This document shows positions 42,584-51,425 of a stretch of 57,265 nt of DNA, piece by piece (positions within the stretch are counted from its first letter, which is position 1; each line of letters starts with the position of its first letter). Below the pieces are notes generated by a model that saw nothing but the letters and a program-made list of their open reading frames with translations, was not told the origin of the DNA and searched no databases. Origin of the DNA: an uncultured Prevotellaceae bacterium. GTDB lineage: Bacteria; Bacteroidota; Bacteroidia; Bacteroidales; Bacteroidaceae. The translations under genes and the position numbers were made by a program. The stretch spans positions 2,004-59,268 of the forward strand of contig CACXAG010000008.1 of NCBI GenBank assembly GCA_902765585.1. The letters are read 5' to 3'.

Positions 42584-42766
42584 CGTTTGAAAAATCGTTT
42601 CCCAAAGTCTGCAAAGTCATTTTTCGTTTGAAAAATCGTTTCCCAAAGTCTGCAAAGTCATTTTTCGCTTGAAAAACCGTTTCCCAAAGTCTGCAAAGTC
42701 ATTTTTCGCTTGAAAAACCGTCTTGCAAAGTCTGCAAAGTCATTTTCGACCTGTACGGTTGAAAAA
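42572..42766. repeat. 41-bp tandem repeat, four copies plus a degenerate fifth
   Basis: Copies run 42572-42612, 42613-42653, 42654-42694 and 42695-42735, with a degenerate fifth to 42766. Each contains a small hairpin (ATTTTTC, 4-nt loop, GAAAAAT). The first copy begins in the 3' arm of the terminator hairpin. The 403-nt gap 42513-42915 otherwise holds the terminator, an A/T-rich inverted repeat (CACAAA/TTTGTG, 42823-42840), a TACGCGTA palindrome at 42808-42815 and the next promoter; I see no gene in it. Confidence 0.93.
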
Positions 42767-42875
42767 GTTTGCGAAAACAGACACAAAAATTTGCAAAAAC
42801 TGTCTATTACGCGTATTTGATACACAAAAAAAAATTTGTGAAACGCAAAATAACGTCTGTTTCAAAGAAAGTACG

Positions 42876-42883
42876 TAACTTTG
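42876..42883 (+). promoter_or_regulatory. -7 element TAACTTTG for the separate GH43 gene
   Basis: 32 nt before the ATG at 42916, downstream of the minisatellite and AT-rich inverted repeats that could hold regulator sites. Confidence 0.65.
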
Positions 42884-42915
42884 CAACCGAAATCCAAAAC
42901 TGACCTGACACAGAC

Positions 42916-44568
42916 ATGAAGAAAAGATTTGTTTTAGTAATATTATCATTAGTAGTTTGTTTTGTAACCTCAGAAGCTGCCGGAAAGCGTTCCGGCAGCG
43001 CTGATGGTGCTTCTAAAGCTAATGATGAGAAACTCGTAAAAGACTACGTTACGAATCCGATGCTTTGGGCTGACGTGCCCGATCCAGATATTATACGCGT
43101 GGGCGATACCTATTATTTGGTGTCGACGACGATGCACCTGATGCCCGGCGCTCCCATCATGCGGTCGAAAGACCTGAAGAACTGGGAGACGGTGGGCTAC
43201 GTCTTCGACAAGTTGACGGACTCTCCGAAGTACGACTTGCAGGAAGGAACGGTATACGGTCGCGGCCAGTGGGCAACGTCGCTGAAATATCATAATGGAC
43301 GTTTCTACGCCTTGTTGGCTCCCAACGAAGCCGGAGCCATGGGCGACACCTATATCTTCACGGCAGAGAAAGCCGAAGGAGAATGGAAACTGCTGTCCAG
43401 AATGCGCCATTTCCACGATTGCTCGCTGTTCTTCGACGACGACAACCGCGTGTATGTCATCTATGGTACAGGCGAGATGATGGAGCTGAAGCCTGACCTG
43501 AGCGACGTTATCGAGGGGACCCACCAGCAGCTTTTCAAGCGCGAGGCCGACGAAACAGGCCTCTTGGAGGGTTCACGCATGATCAAACATAACGGCAAGT
43601 ACTACCTGCTGATGATTTCGCACGTCTATGCCCCTGGCCGTCATCGTCGGGAAGTATGCTACAGAGCTGACGACATCCACGGGCCATACGAGAAGAACGT
43701 TATCCTGCAGTCGCCATTCGGTGGCTTCTCCTACGAGGCACAGGGAACCATCGTGGACACGGAATGGGGCGACTGGTATGGCGTCATCTTCCAGGACCGT
43801 GGCGGCGTAGGCCGTGTGCTGACGCTGATGCCCTGCCGCTGGATTGACGGCTGGCCCATGCTGGGTGACGAAGAAGGAATCGTACCTGAACGTGTGCGTG
43901 CCCTGAAGAGTGGTGAACCTGAGCGTCATATCGTCTGTGCTGACGACTTCGGCAGCGACAAATTGGGACTGCACTGGCAGTGGAACCATAATCCGGTAGA
44001 TAAGGCGTGGAGCCTAACAGAGCGTTCAGGCTGGCTGCGTCTGAAGACAAGCCGCGTGGTGCCCAACCTCTACTTAGCCCCGAACACGCTGACACAGCGC
44101 ATGGAGGGTCCGACGTGTAGCGGCTCTGTAAAGTTAGACCTGACGAAGATGAAAGATGGCGACGTTGCCGGTTTTGCTGCCTTCAACGACGAGACTTGCG
44201 GACTGTTCATTAAAAAGAACGGCAAAAAGCTGACGCTACAGCTGAACGAGTTGTCGGTAAAGCTCACCCAACGCGAGAAGGCCGTGGAGAGCGTTACTGA
44301 GAAAACGGTGGAAGAACTCAAGTACACCGGCAATGAGGTGTGGCTGCGCATTGATGCTGATTTCCGTCCTGGCGTGGGCGACAAGGCCACGTTCTATTAC
44401 AGCACAGACGGCCAGCAGTGGACGCAAATGGGCAGCGAGTACCGGATGCGCTTCGATTGGCAGCGATTCTTCATGGGTTCGAAGTTTGCCATCATCAACT
44501 ACGCCACCAAGCGTCTCGGCGGCTGGGTTGACGTGGACGCATTCAGCTACCAAGTAAGCAAAAAATAA
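42916..44568 (+). CDS. GH43 beta-xylosidase/arabinofuranosidase with C-terminal beta-sandwich
   Basis: A 550-residue exported enzyme. After the signal peptide (to SEA-AGKR), a short Ser/Ala/Lys linker precedes the propeller: Asp56 in VPDPDIIRVGDTYYLVSTT (base), Asp168 in HDCSLFF and Glu218 in LLEGSRMIKHNGKYYLL (acid). The last about 200 residues form the concanavalin-like sandwich (CSGSVKLDLTKMKDGDVAGFAAF, ATFYYSTDGQQW) typical of GH43 xylosidases. It has its own promoter, unlike the operon upstream. Confidence 0.92.
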   Translation: MKKRFVLVILSLVVCFVTSEAAGKRSGSADGASKANDEKLVKDYVTNPMLWADVPDPDIIRVGDTYYLVSTTMHLMPGAPIMRSKDLKNWETVGYVFDKLTDSPKYDLQEGTVYGRGQWATSLKYHNGRFYALLAPNEAGAMGDTYIFTAEKAEGEWKLLSRMRHFHDCSLFFDDDNRVYVIYGTGEMMELKPDLSDVIEGTHQQLFKREADETGLLEGSRMIKHNGKYYLLMISHVYAPGRHRREVCYRADDIHGPYEKNVILQSPFGGFSYEAQGTIVDTEWGDWYGVIFQDRGGVGRVLTLMPCRWIDGWPMLGDEEGIVPERVRALKSGEPERHIVCADDFGSDKLGLHWQWNHNPVDKAWSLTERSGWLRLKTSRVVPNLYLAPNTLTQRMEGPTCSGSVKLDLTKMKDGDVAGFAAFNDETCGLFIKKNGKKLTLQLNELSVKLTQREKAVESVTEKTVEELKYTGNEVWLRIDADFRPGVGDKATFYYSTDGQQWTQMGSEYRMRFDWQRFFMGSKFAIINYATKRLGGWVDVDAFSYQVSKK

Positions 44569-44590
44569 ACTCATCCATACCTTAAATATG

Positions 44591-44625
44591 TTACGCTGCG
44601 TGACTTTTTTTGTTACGCAGCGTAA
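44591..44625. promoter_or_regulatory. Twin 13-bp palindromes, likely operator (or terminator arms)
   Basis: TTACGCTGCGTGA (44591-44603) and the perfect palindrome TTACGCAGCGTAA (44613-44625) have centres exactly 22 bp apart, two helical turns. They end 15 nt upstream of the TTTG box of the sensor promoter. The two copies can also fold on each other as an 11-bp stem ending GH43 transcription. Confidence 0.65.
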
Positions 44626-44640
44626 AGTTTTGTGTATATT

Positions 44641-44672
44641 TTTGGTGCTTTTCGCAAAAATGCTTATCTTTG
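44641..44672 (+). promoter_or_regulatory. Promoter of the hybrid two-component sensor
   Basis: TTTG (44641-44644) and TATCTTTG (44665-44672) are 20 nt apart, 42 nt before the ATG at 44715. Confidence 0.85.
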
Positions 44673-44714
44673 CAGCCGTTACTAACAAACCGACTAATAA
44701 TATTACTCTCAACA

Positions 44715-47700
44715 ATGAATCGTTCGAATTACACACGAAGCATATTTCTATTGTTATCTCTTTGTCTCGGACTGAGCGCACATGCCCAGATGGGCAGGTT
44801 GTTTGATGCCGACAAACAGATGTCAAGCAGTTTCACAACGCAGATATACCTGGATCGTGACGGTTTTATTTGGGTTGCAACCCGTAACGGTCTAAACCGC
44901 TACGATGGCTATCAGTTCCTCATTTTAAAAAAAGAGTCGCGGAAGGACTTGGGAATGGCCAGCAATTACGTGAACTGCATGATGCAAGACCACAACGGAC
45001 TGTTTTATATCGGTATGTACGGCGCCATGCAGACGTACGATGGCGAGCGATTCCAAGATGTCAAGACCTATAGTGTTGATGGCACTCCAGTTCCCTGCTA
45101 CGTCACTTCTCTGCTGGAACGTCGTAATGGTGACATATTGATTGGTACATCAGGCCATGGTGTACTGAAGATGAATGATCACCAGGAAGCTCGCGAGATG
45201 GACCAGCGCCTTCGTGAAGCCAAGGCCATACACCGTCTGATGGAGGACAGTCAGGGAAATCTGTGGATTCTCTCCGACGACCAAGGTCTTTGGCGTTGGG
45301 ACGGCAACAACATCAAGCGCTATTTTCAGGATGAAGAGCACCGGCACACCATATTTGACATCTGTGAGTACAGCGATGGTTGTTTCTACATTGCTACTAC
45401 CAACCACGGTCTTTACCGACTTGACGGTGACACGCCCGTTCATATCGAGGCCACTGGCAACAAACACATCTCGACACTTTATGTCAACAGCCGACAACAT
45501 ATCATGCTGGGTTACGACGGTTCAGGACTTGCCATTTATGACCCTAAGAACAACCATCTGGTCGACAATCCTTATTTTAGCCGCGATGTCGACTTGAGCA
45601 CGTCGAAGGTCTACTCCATCTGCGAGGACCGCAATGGAAATGTCTGGTTAGGACTTTTGCAGAAGGGTATCTATATGCACCCCGGACACACAATGGGCTT
45701 TAACTACATGGGTTATAAACTGGGGGCGAAGAACACTATCGGCTCGGCCTGTGTCACCAGCGTTGTGGGAGGCTCGAATGGATATCACTGGATAGGCACC
45801 GATCGCGACGGGCTCTACTGCATGGACGATAATAGCATGGCCATCAAGCACTTCAAGGAGAACTTTCCTGCTACCGTATTAGGACTCTGCGAGGACAAGC
45901 ATGGCCGCATCTGGGTAGGAACATATAAAGAGGGACTAGGCTATATTGACCCAAAGAGCATGACCTATCATCCCCACCCACTGCCACAAGGCTTGACGAC
46001 CAGCATCTTCGACCTGGAAACAGACCGTGATGGTCGTCTTTGGATAGCCACAATGGGCTATGGCCTGCAGCGTCTGGATTTAGAAACAGGTGACGTAAAG
46101 ACCTATCGTCAGGCTGAAAAGGCTCCCAATGACCCTAAAGTGAACAGCATCACCAACGACTACATCTCGCAGGTGTCCATATCGCCCGACGGGCAGCGCG
46201 TCTATGCAGCCACATCGATGGGTGTCTGTGCCATGATTATCAAAAACGAAGACTGGATTTCAACGTTTGGCAAGAACTGTCCCAACTATGGCACTCCGAT
46301 ACGTATCGCCCGTGAATTCGGTGGTACGCTGTATGTCGGCACCAACGACGGACTGGTGTGCTATGACCTAAAGACCCGCCAGATGACGCTGAAAGACCAG
46401 GAAAGCGGACTGACTGACAATGGCATTGCCTCTATCGAACAGGACAAGCAGGGACGCCTCTGGATCAGTACCGACCACGGACTATGCTGCTTAGACCCCA
46501 AGACCGGCAAGACCAACACCTACTATGTGGACAACGGCTTGCAGTCGAACGAGTTCAGCGACGGGGCCTCCTGGGTGCAACCTGACGGACTGATGGTATT
46601 TGGCGGTCTGGGGGGCGTTACATGGTTCAACCCCTCAGAGATTCATGAACACAAATGGAATGCAGAGGTGAAGCTGACAGGCTTCACAGTGAACGGAGAG
46701 CCAGTAACGCCAGCCACCATGTCTGGTTTCTGGAAGGTGGTGAATACCGCCGTCATCGCAGCCGACAAATTTGTGCTGAGTTCCAGTGACAATAGCTTTA
46801 GCATCCAGCTTTCTACGCTGACCTACGACAGCCCTGAGCATGTGGTCTATCGTTACCGTATCAACAAAGAAGAGTGGGTACGTATGCCATCAGGTATCAA
46901 CGACATTACGTTCAGCCATTTGCCGCCAGGCGACTACGACTTCTGCGTTGTGGCAGAACAGAATGGCATCGAGACACCTGAGCGCTGCTTCAAGGTCGTG
47001 ATACACGCTCCCTGGTATCGCACACCCCTCGCATACCTCATGTACCTCTTGGTATTGGCAGGACTATTTTTGTGGTACCGCCGGCAGCACAAGCGCAAGG
47101 AGCAAGACCGTCTGCGACTGCAGGAGCACATGCATGCCGAGGAGATGGCTGATGCCAAGCTGAAGTTCTTCATGAATATCTCCCATGAGATACGTACACC
47201 TATGACACTCATCGTCACACCGCTGCTGTCGCTCATCAAGCAGGATGATGACATCCATCGTCGGAGCGTCTACGAGACCATCCGCCGTAATGCTGAACGT
47301 ATTCTCGGACTCATCAACCAGATGATGGACTTGCGTAAGATTGACAAGGGTCAAATGCAGATGCACATGTGCAAGACAGAAATAGTATCCTTTATTGGCG
47401 ACATCTATACCCTCTTCTCGCAACAGGCCAAGTCGAAGAACATCCAGTTCACCTATGAGCGCGACACAGAGGAACTACCCGTATGGATTGACCGCAACAA
47501 TTTCGACAAAGTCATCGTCAATCTGCTGTCCAATGCCTTTAAGTTCACTCCCGCTGGTGGACAAATACGCATCATGCTCTCTCACGATGACAAGAGCGTC
47601 CGCATCGCCATCCGCGACAATGGTGAAGGCATCCCCGAAGATAAGCTCGACCGCATCTTCGAACGCTTCTACCAGACACCCACCCATCTCAACGACCGCA

Positions 47701-48740
47701 AAACCGGCACAGGTATCGGACTGGACCTGACGCGCTCGCTCGTTGAACTGCATCACGGCACCATCAAAGCTCAGAACAATGTCGGTGAGAAGGGAGCGGA
47801 ATTCATCGTCATCATCCCGTTAGGCAGCGCCCACCTGAAACCTGAAGAAATCATTGATGAGACGTCACAGTTCTCCACTGCCTCAACCAGTCTCATCGAA
47901 GCCGAAGAGGTGACTGCCGAGGACACCGCCTCTGCAGAACTGCCTAAGGTTGGACGCCGTCAGCATATCGTACTCGTTGAGGACGACAAGGAAATTCTGG
48001 AATTCCTGCAGAGCGAACTCTCGACGGACTATGACATCACGACGTGTGAGAATGGCAAGGTTGGCCTCAGCGTTGTGCTGAAGACCATCCCCGACCTCGT
48101 CATCTCAGACATCATGATGCCTGAGATGGATGGCACAGCCATGTGTTCGAAGATTAAGAGTAACCCCTCGACCAGCCATGTGCCCGTCATCCTGCTCACA
48201 GCCAAGAGTCGTGACGAAGACCAGCTTGAAGGTCTCGAGATGGGAGCCGACGCGTACATCATGAAGCCTTTCAACATGGATATCCTGCGACGCACCATCG
48301 TCAATCTCATCCACACCCACCACATGTTACGCTTGAAATACGGGCGCAACGACCAGCTTGAGGAACAGGTGGAAGAAGTGAAGATGAAATCGCCCGACGA
48401 CCAGTTGCTGGATCGCGTCATGAAGGTCATCAACAAGAATATCGGCAACTCTGACCTCAGCGTCGACGGCATAGCCGACGAGGTGGGCATCAGCCGCGTA
48501 CACCTGCATCGCAAGATGAAGGAACTGACGGGACAGACGCCTCACGACTTCATACGCAACATCCGTCTGAAGCAGGCGGCTCACCTGCTGAGCACACGCA
48601 ACATGAACATCACCGAAGTGATGTACGCCTGCGGCTTCAACAATGCAGCCTCCTTCTCGACTATCTTCAAGAAATTCTACGGTATGTCACCGCGTGAATT
48701 CATGAATGAAAACCGTCAGAAGAAAGACGCTGGGCAGTAA
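44715..48740 (+). CDS. Hybrid two-component system regulator (HTCS) of polysaccharide use
   Basis: A 1341-residue one-protein signalling system. The signal peptide runs to LSAHAQ. A periplasmic sensor of repeated Reg_prop propeller blades follows (e.g. IYLDRDGFIWVATRNGLNRYDG, DRNGNVWLGLLQKGIY, DKQGRLWISTDHGLCCLD), then a Y_Y_Y domain (about 700-760). One membrane helix is at about 770-795 (LAYLMYLLVLAGLFLWY). The HisKA phospho-acceptor is His824 (NISHEIRTPM), the HATPase has NLLSNAFKFTP and DNGEGIPEDKL, the receiver Asp is Asp1132 (LVISDIMMPEMDG), and a C-terminal AraC-type HTH ends with FNNAASFSTIFKKFYGMSP. It should sense a released oligosaccharide and turn on the adjacent GH genes. The start at 44715 is chosen because the longer frame includes the promoter. 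Confidence 0.96.
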   Translation: MNRSNYTRSIFLLLSLCLGLSAHAQMGRLFDADKQMSSSFTTQIYLDRDGFIWVATRNGLNRYDGYQFLILKKESRKDLGMASNYVNCMMQDHNGLFYIGMYGAMQTYDGERFQDVKTYSVDGTPVPCYVTSLLERRNGDILIGTSGHGVLKMNDHQEAREMDQRLREAKAIHRLMEDSQGNLWILSDDQGLWRWDGNNIKRYFQDEEHRHTIFDICEYSDGCFYIATTNHGLYRLDGDTPVHIEATGNKHISTLYVNSRQHIMLGYDGSGLAIYDPKNNHLVDNPYFSRDVDLSTSKVYSICEDRNGNVWLGLLQKGIYMHPGHTMGFNYMGYKLGAKNTIGSACVTSVVGGSNGYHWIGTDRDGLYCMDDNSMAIKHFKENFPATVLGLCEDKHGRIWVGTYKEGLGYIDPKSMTYHPHPLPQGLTTSIFDLETDRDGRLWIATMGYGLQRLDLETGDVKTYRQAEKAPNDPKVNSITNDYISQVSISPDGQRVYAATSMGVCAMIIKNEDWISTFGKNCPNYGTPIRIAREFGGTLYVGTNDGLVCYDLKTRQMTLKDQESGLTDNGIASIEQDKQGRLWISTDHGLCCLDPKTGKTNTYYVDNGLQSNEFSDGASWVQPDGLMVFGGLGGVTWFNPSEIHEHKWNAEVKLTGFTVNGEPVTPATMSGFWKVVNTAVIAADKFVLSSSDNSFSIQLSTLTYDSPEHVVYRYRINKEEWVRMPSGINDITFSHLPPGDYDFCVVAEQNGIETPERCFKVVIHAPWYRTPLAYLMYLLVLAGLFLWYRRQHKRKEQDRLRLQEHMHAEEMADAKLKFFMNISHEIRTPMTLIVTPLLSLIKQDDDIHRRSVYETIRRNAERILGLINQMMDLRKIDKGQMQMHMCKTEIVSFIGDIYTLFSQQAKSKNIQFTYERDTEELPVWIDRNNFDKVIVNLLSNAFKFTPAGGQIRIMLSHDDKSVRIAIRDNGEGIPEDKLDRIFERFYQTPTHLNDRKTGTGIGLDLTRSLVELHHGTIKAQNNVGEKGAEFIVIIPLGSAHLKPEEIIDETSQFSTASTSLIEAEEVTAEDTASAELPKVGRRQHIVLVEDDKEILEFLQSELSTDYDITTCENGKVGLSVVLKTIPDLVISDIMMPEMDGTAMCSKIKSNPSTSHVPVILLTAKSRDEDQLEGLEMGADAYIMKPFNMDILRRTIVNLIHTHHMLRLKYGRNDQLEEQVEEVKMKSPDDQLLDRVMKVINKNIGNSDLSVDGIADEVGISRVHLHRKMKELTGQTPHDFIRNIRLKQAAHLLSTRNMNITEVMYACGFNNAASFSTIFKKFYGMSPREFMNENRQKKDAGQ

Positions 48741-48743
48741 TTG

Positions 48744-49985
48744 TCAGGCGTTGGCGGCAGTCAGCAGGATTTCGCCCAGTGTGGGGTGAATGTGCACCAT
48801 GTCACGAAGTTGGGTAACCGTTGTGTCTCGACACATCAGCACGCTAACCTCCTGAACAATGTCGGCAGCATGGGCACCGTAGGCATGGCAACCTATGATA
48901 CGGTCTTCCTGATTGCTCAACAGTTTCAGCATTCCTTCCGTCTCACCCATCGCCATTGCCTTGCCGTTGGCACGCCAGAAGGCCTTGCGGCATTGGTAGT
49001 CCACTCCCCCAGCCTTTAGCTGGTCTTCTGTCGGACCGACACAGGCAGCCTCGGGTGTGGTGAAGATGGCAGCAGGCATGACGTCGAAACGAATGGCATC
49101 AGCACGTCCCAGGATATGGTTAACGGCATGTATTGCCTGCATCTCTGCAGCATGAGCCAGCATCTGACGCCCATTGACGTCACCGATGGCATAGAGGTGC
49201 GATGTGAGGGATGAGGAGTGAGAGATTATTTCAAAGGCTTCATTGACCTGAATGGCGCCATTGGGAGCCAGGCCGACACCGATGGCTTCCAGGTTTAAGC
49301 CTTCAGTACGCGGTTTGCGTCCTGTAGCCATTAGGATGACGTCGGCATCGATATCAGCGATATTCTCCACTGCCGTCTTCATCTTGAAGGTGATGCCCTG
49401 CTTTTCCAACAGTTTGCGCAATCGCTTGGCGATGTCGCTGTCCAGCGCAGGCAGACACTCCTTCAGATACTCTATCACCGTCACTTCCGAGCCAAAACGA
49501 TGGAACACAGAGGCAAATTCCATACCGATGACGCCGGCACCAATGATAGTCAGGCGCTTGGGAAGCGATTCGAGGTTCAGCAAGCCTGTGGAATCGACCA
49601 CACGGGGGTCATCCACACCTTTGATGGGAAGCCACTTAGTTTCAGAGCCGGTAGCAATGATGATGTTCTTGGCAGTAAAATCTCCCACAGTATGAGCATC
49701 CGTAAAGACACCTTTTTCCCTTACGAGCGTGATGTTGGGATGCGAAAGGATGCCCTCAACGCCAGCGCGGAGCTGAGGAACGACAGCAGCCATACGTTCG
49801 CGGGCTTCAGCGAAGGAAGCGCTGTGGACGAAGGTTTTCGTGGGTATGCAACCCACATTGAGACACGTGCCACCCACATGGTCGCCCTCAAAGACAACCA
49901 CCTTCAATCCTTGTTTGGCAGCATATTCAGCGGCGCGGTAGCCTCCAGGCCCCGCGCCGATAATGATGAGATCAACTTCAGACAT
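48744..49985 (-). CDS. lpdA: Dihydrolipoyl dehydrogenase (glycine cleavage L protein)
   Basis: An FAD enzyme that reoxidises dihydrolipoyl-GcvH with NAD+. It has 413 residues, somewhat shorter than the usual 450-470. DLIIIGAGPGGYRAAEYA binds FAD, the redox disulfide is Cys41/Cys46 in GGTCLNVGCIPTK, the NAD site shows LTIIGAGVIGMEFASVF, and the C-terminal active site pair is HPTLGE. It is the last gene of the gcv operon, 21 nt after gcvPB, and ends 3 nt from the convergent HTCS stop. Confidence 0.95.
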   Translation of the reverse strand: MSEVDLIIIGAGPGGYRAAEYAAKQGLKVVVFEGDHVGGTCLNVGCIPTKTFVHSASFAEARERMAAVVPQLRAGVEGILSHPNITLVREKGVFTDAHTVGDFTAKNIIIATGSETKWLPIKGVDDPRVVDSTGLLNLESLPKRLTIIGAGVIGMEFASVFHRFGSEVTVIEYLKECLPALDSDIAKRLRKLLEKQGITFKMKTAVENIADIDADVILMATGRKPRTEGLNLEAIGVGLAPNGAIQVNEAFEIISHSSSLTSHLYAIGDVNGRQMLAHAAEMQAIHAVNHILGRADAIRFDVMPAAIFTTPEAACVGPTEDQLKAGGVDYQCRKAFWRANGKAMAMGETEGMLKLLSNQEDRIIGCHAYGAHAADIVQEVSVLMCRDTTVTQLRDMVHIHPTLGEILLTAANA

Positions 49986-50015
49986 GAAACTATAAATTAT
50001 CCATTATCAATTATC
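49986..50015 (-). repeat. 7-nt tandem repeat (TAATGGA/TAATTGA) between gcvPB and lpdA
   Basis: On the mRNA strand the units TAATGGA, TAATTGA, TAATGGA, TAATTTA lead towards the lpdA ATG. The gcvPB end ATG GAT AAT TGA (Met-Asp-Asn-stop) is written in the repeat. Confidence 0.85.
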
Positions 50016-51425
50016 CATTAGCGAAAGCGCCTTGAGTTGACGATAGGTCGTGACGGGATGCTTGGCAGCCAGCACGTCGTCCACACGACCGATAGGTGTC
50101 GTATGCGGAGCTGACTTCACCAGTTCCGGATCACTCTTAGCCTCCTCGGCAATCTGGCGCATCACGGCGATAAAACCGTCCAGCGTCTCTTTCGACTCGT
50201 TCTCCGTGGGTTCCACCATCAGGCTTTCATGGAACAAGAGCGGGAAATAGATGGTGGGCGCGTGGTAGCCATAGTCCAGCAGTCGCTTGGCAACGTCCAT
50301 GGTCGTCACACCTGTCGACTTGTCCTTCAGCCCGTCAAAAACGAACTCATGACAGCACAAACCATCGATGGGCAACTCGTAGACGTCCTTCAGCGACTCC
50401 TTGATGTAGTTGGCATTCAGCGTAGCCAGCGGTCCGACCTCCTTGACGTGCTCGCGTCCCAGCGACAGAATGTAGGCATAGGCGCGCAACATGACGGCGA
50501 AGTTTCCATGATAGGGCGATACTGTGGGCAGGAACTGCTGTAAACCCTCGCGAACACCCACAGGTCCACTGCCAGGTCCTCCACCACCATGAGGTGTCGA
50601 GAAGGTCTTGTGCAGGTTGATGTGCATCACGTCGAAACCCATGTCACCAGGGCGACATGCACCCAGCATGGGGTTCAGGTTGGCACCGTCGTAGTACATC
50701 AAGCCGCCGCAGTCGTGAATGAGCTGGGCTATCTGCGGAATAGCCGTTTCGAAGAGTCCAAGCGTATTGGGGTTGGTCATCATCATGGCGGCGACGTTGG
50801 GCCTCTCTAGATTTACTAGACGTTCTAGATCCTCTAGATCAACTAGTCCGTCCTTGGTCGACTTCACCTCCAATATTTCCAGTCCGCAGACGGCTGCCGA
50901 GGCAGGATTGGTGCCATGTGCCGAGTCGGGCACAATGACCTTCTTGCGTTGCATGTCGCCACGCGAACGATGGTAGTTGTCAATGACCATCAGGCCCGTC
51001 AACTCTCCATGGGCGCCGGCGTATGGTTTGAAGGTGAAGTGAGCCAGACCTGTCAGGGCACATAACGAACGTTCCAGCAAAGCTACCACAGCTTCAGCCC
51101 CACGTGTAGTGTCAGCGGGCTGCAGGGGATGCAAATTCTGGAACTGTGGCAGGGCAGCCATCTCTTCGTTAATCTTGGGATTATACTTCATGGTACACGA
51201 CCCTAAGGGGTAGAAGCCCGTGTCGACGCCAAAGTTATTGTTCGAGAGATTGGTATAGTGTCGCACCACAGTCAGTTCGTCGCACTCTGGTAACTGGGCG
51301 TCCTCCGAGCGCCGCATCGACTGCGGTATTTCATACGTTCCATAACGATTCTTGGGCAGACTATAGCCCTTACGACCTTCCTTCGAGAGTTCGAAAATCA
51401 GGTTTCCATATAATCGGTTATTCAT
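50007..51425 (-). CDS. gcvPB: Glycine dehydrogenase (decarboxylating) subunit 2
   Basis: The PLP-carrying half of the glycine cleavage P protein. It has 472 residues, with [20 protein letters not shown] near 65-85, [23 protein letters not shown] and the PLP lysine in [21 protein letters not shown] near residue 275. It overlaps the end of gcvPA by 4 nt. Residues around 200-215 ([17 protein letters not shown]) are encoded with five CTA leucine codons at 9-nt intervals, unlike the rest of the gene. Confidence 0.96.
   Translation of the reverse strand: MNNRLYGNLIFELSKEGRKGYSLPKNRYGTYEIPQSMRRSEDAQLPECDELTVVRHYTNLSNNNFGVDTGFYPLGSCTMKYNPKINEEMAALPQFQNLHPLQPADTTRGAEAVVALLERSLCALTGLAHFTFKPYAGAHGELTGLMVIDNYHRSRGDMQRKKVIVPDSAHGTNPASAAVCGLEILEVKSTKDGLVDLEDLERLVNLERPNVAAMMMTNPNTLGLFETAIPQIAQLIHDCGGLMYYDGANLNPMLGACRPGDMGFDVMHINLHKTFSTPHGGGGPGSGPVGVREGLQQFLPTVSPYHGNFAVMLRAYAYILSLGREHVKEVGPLATLNANYIKESLKDVYELPIDGLCCHEFVFDGLKDKSTGVTTMDVAKRLLDYGYHAPTIYFPLLFHESLMVEPTENESKETLDGFIAVMRQIAEEAKSDPELVKSAPHTTPIGRVDDVLAAKHPVTTYRQLKALSLMDN
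50807..50846 (-). repeat. Five CTAG sites at exact 9-nt spacing within gcvPB
   Basis: CTAG occurs at 50807, 50816, 50825, 50834 and 50843. Each is a CTA leucine codon followed by a codon starting with G, in the gcvPB reading frame. Confidence 0.95.

Noticed and set aside
42572..42766. CRISPR array
   Set aside because: The 41-bp units are directly adjacent with no spacers and no cas genes are nearby; it is a minisatellite.
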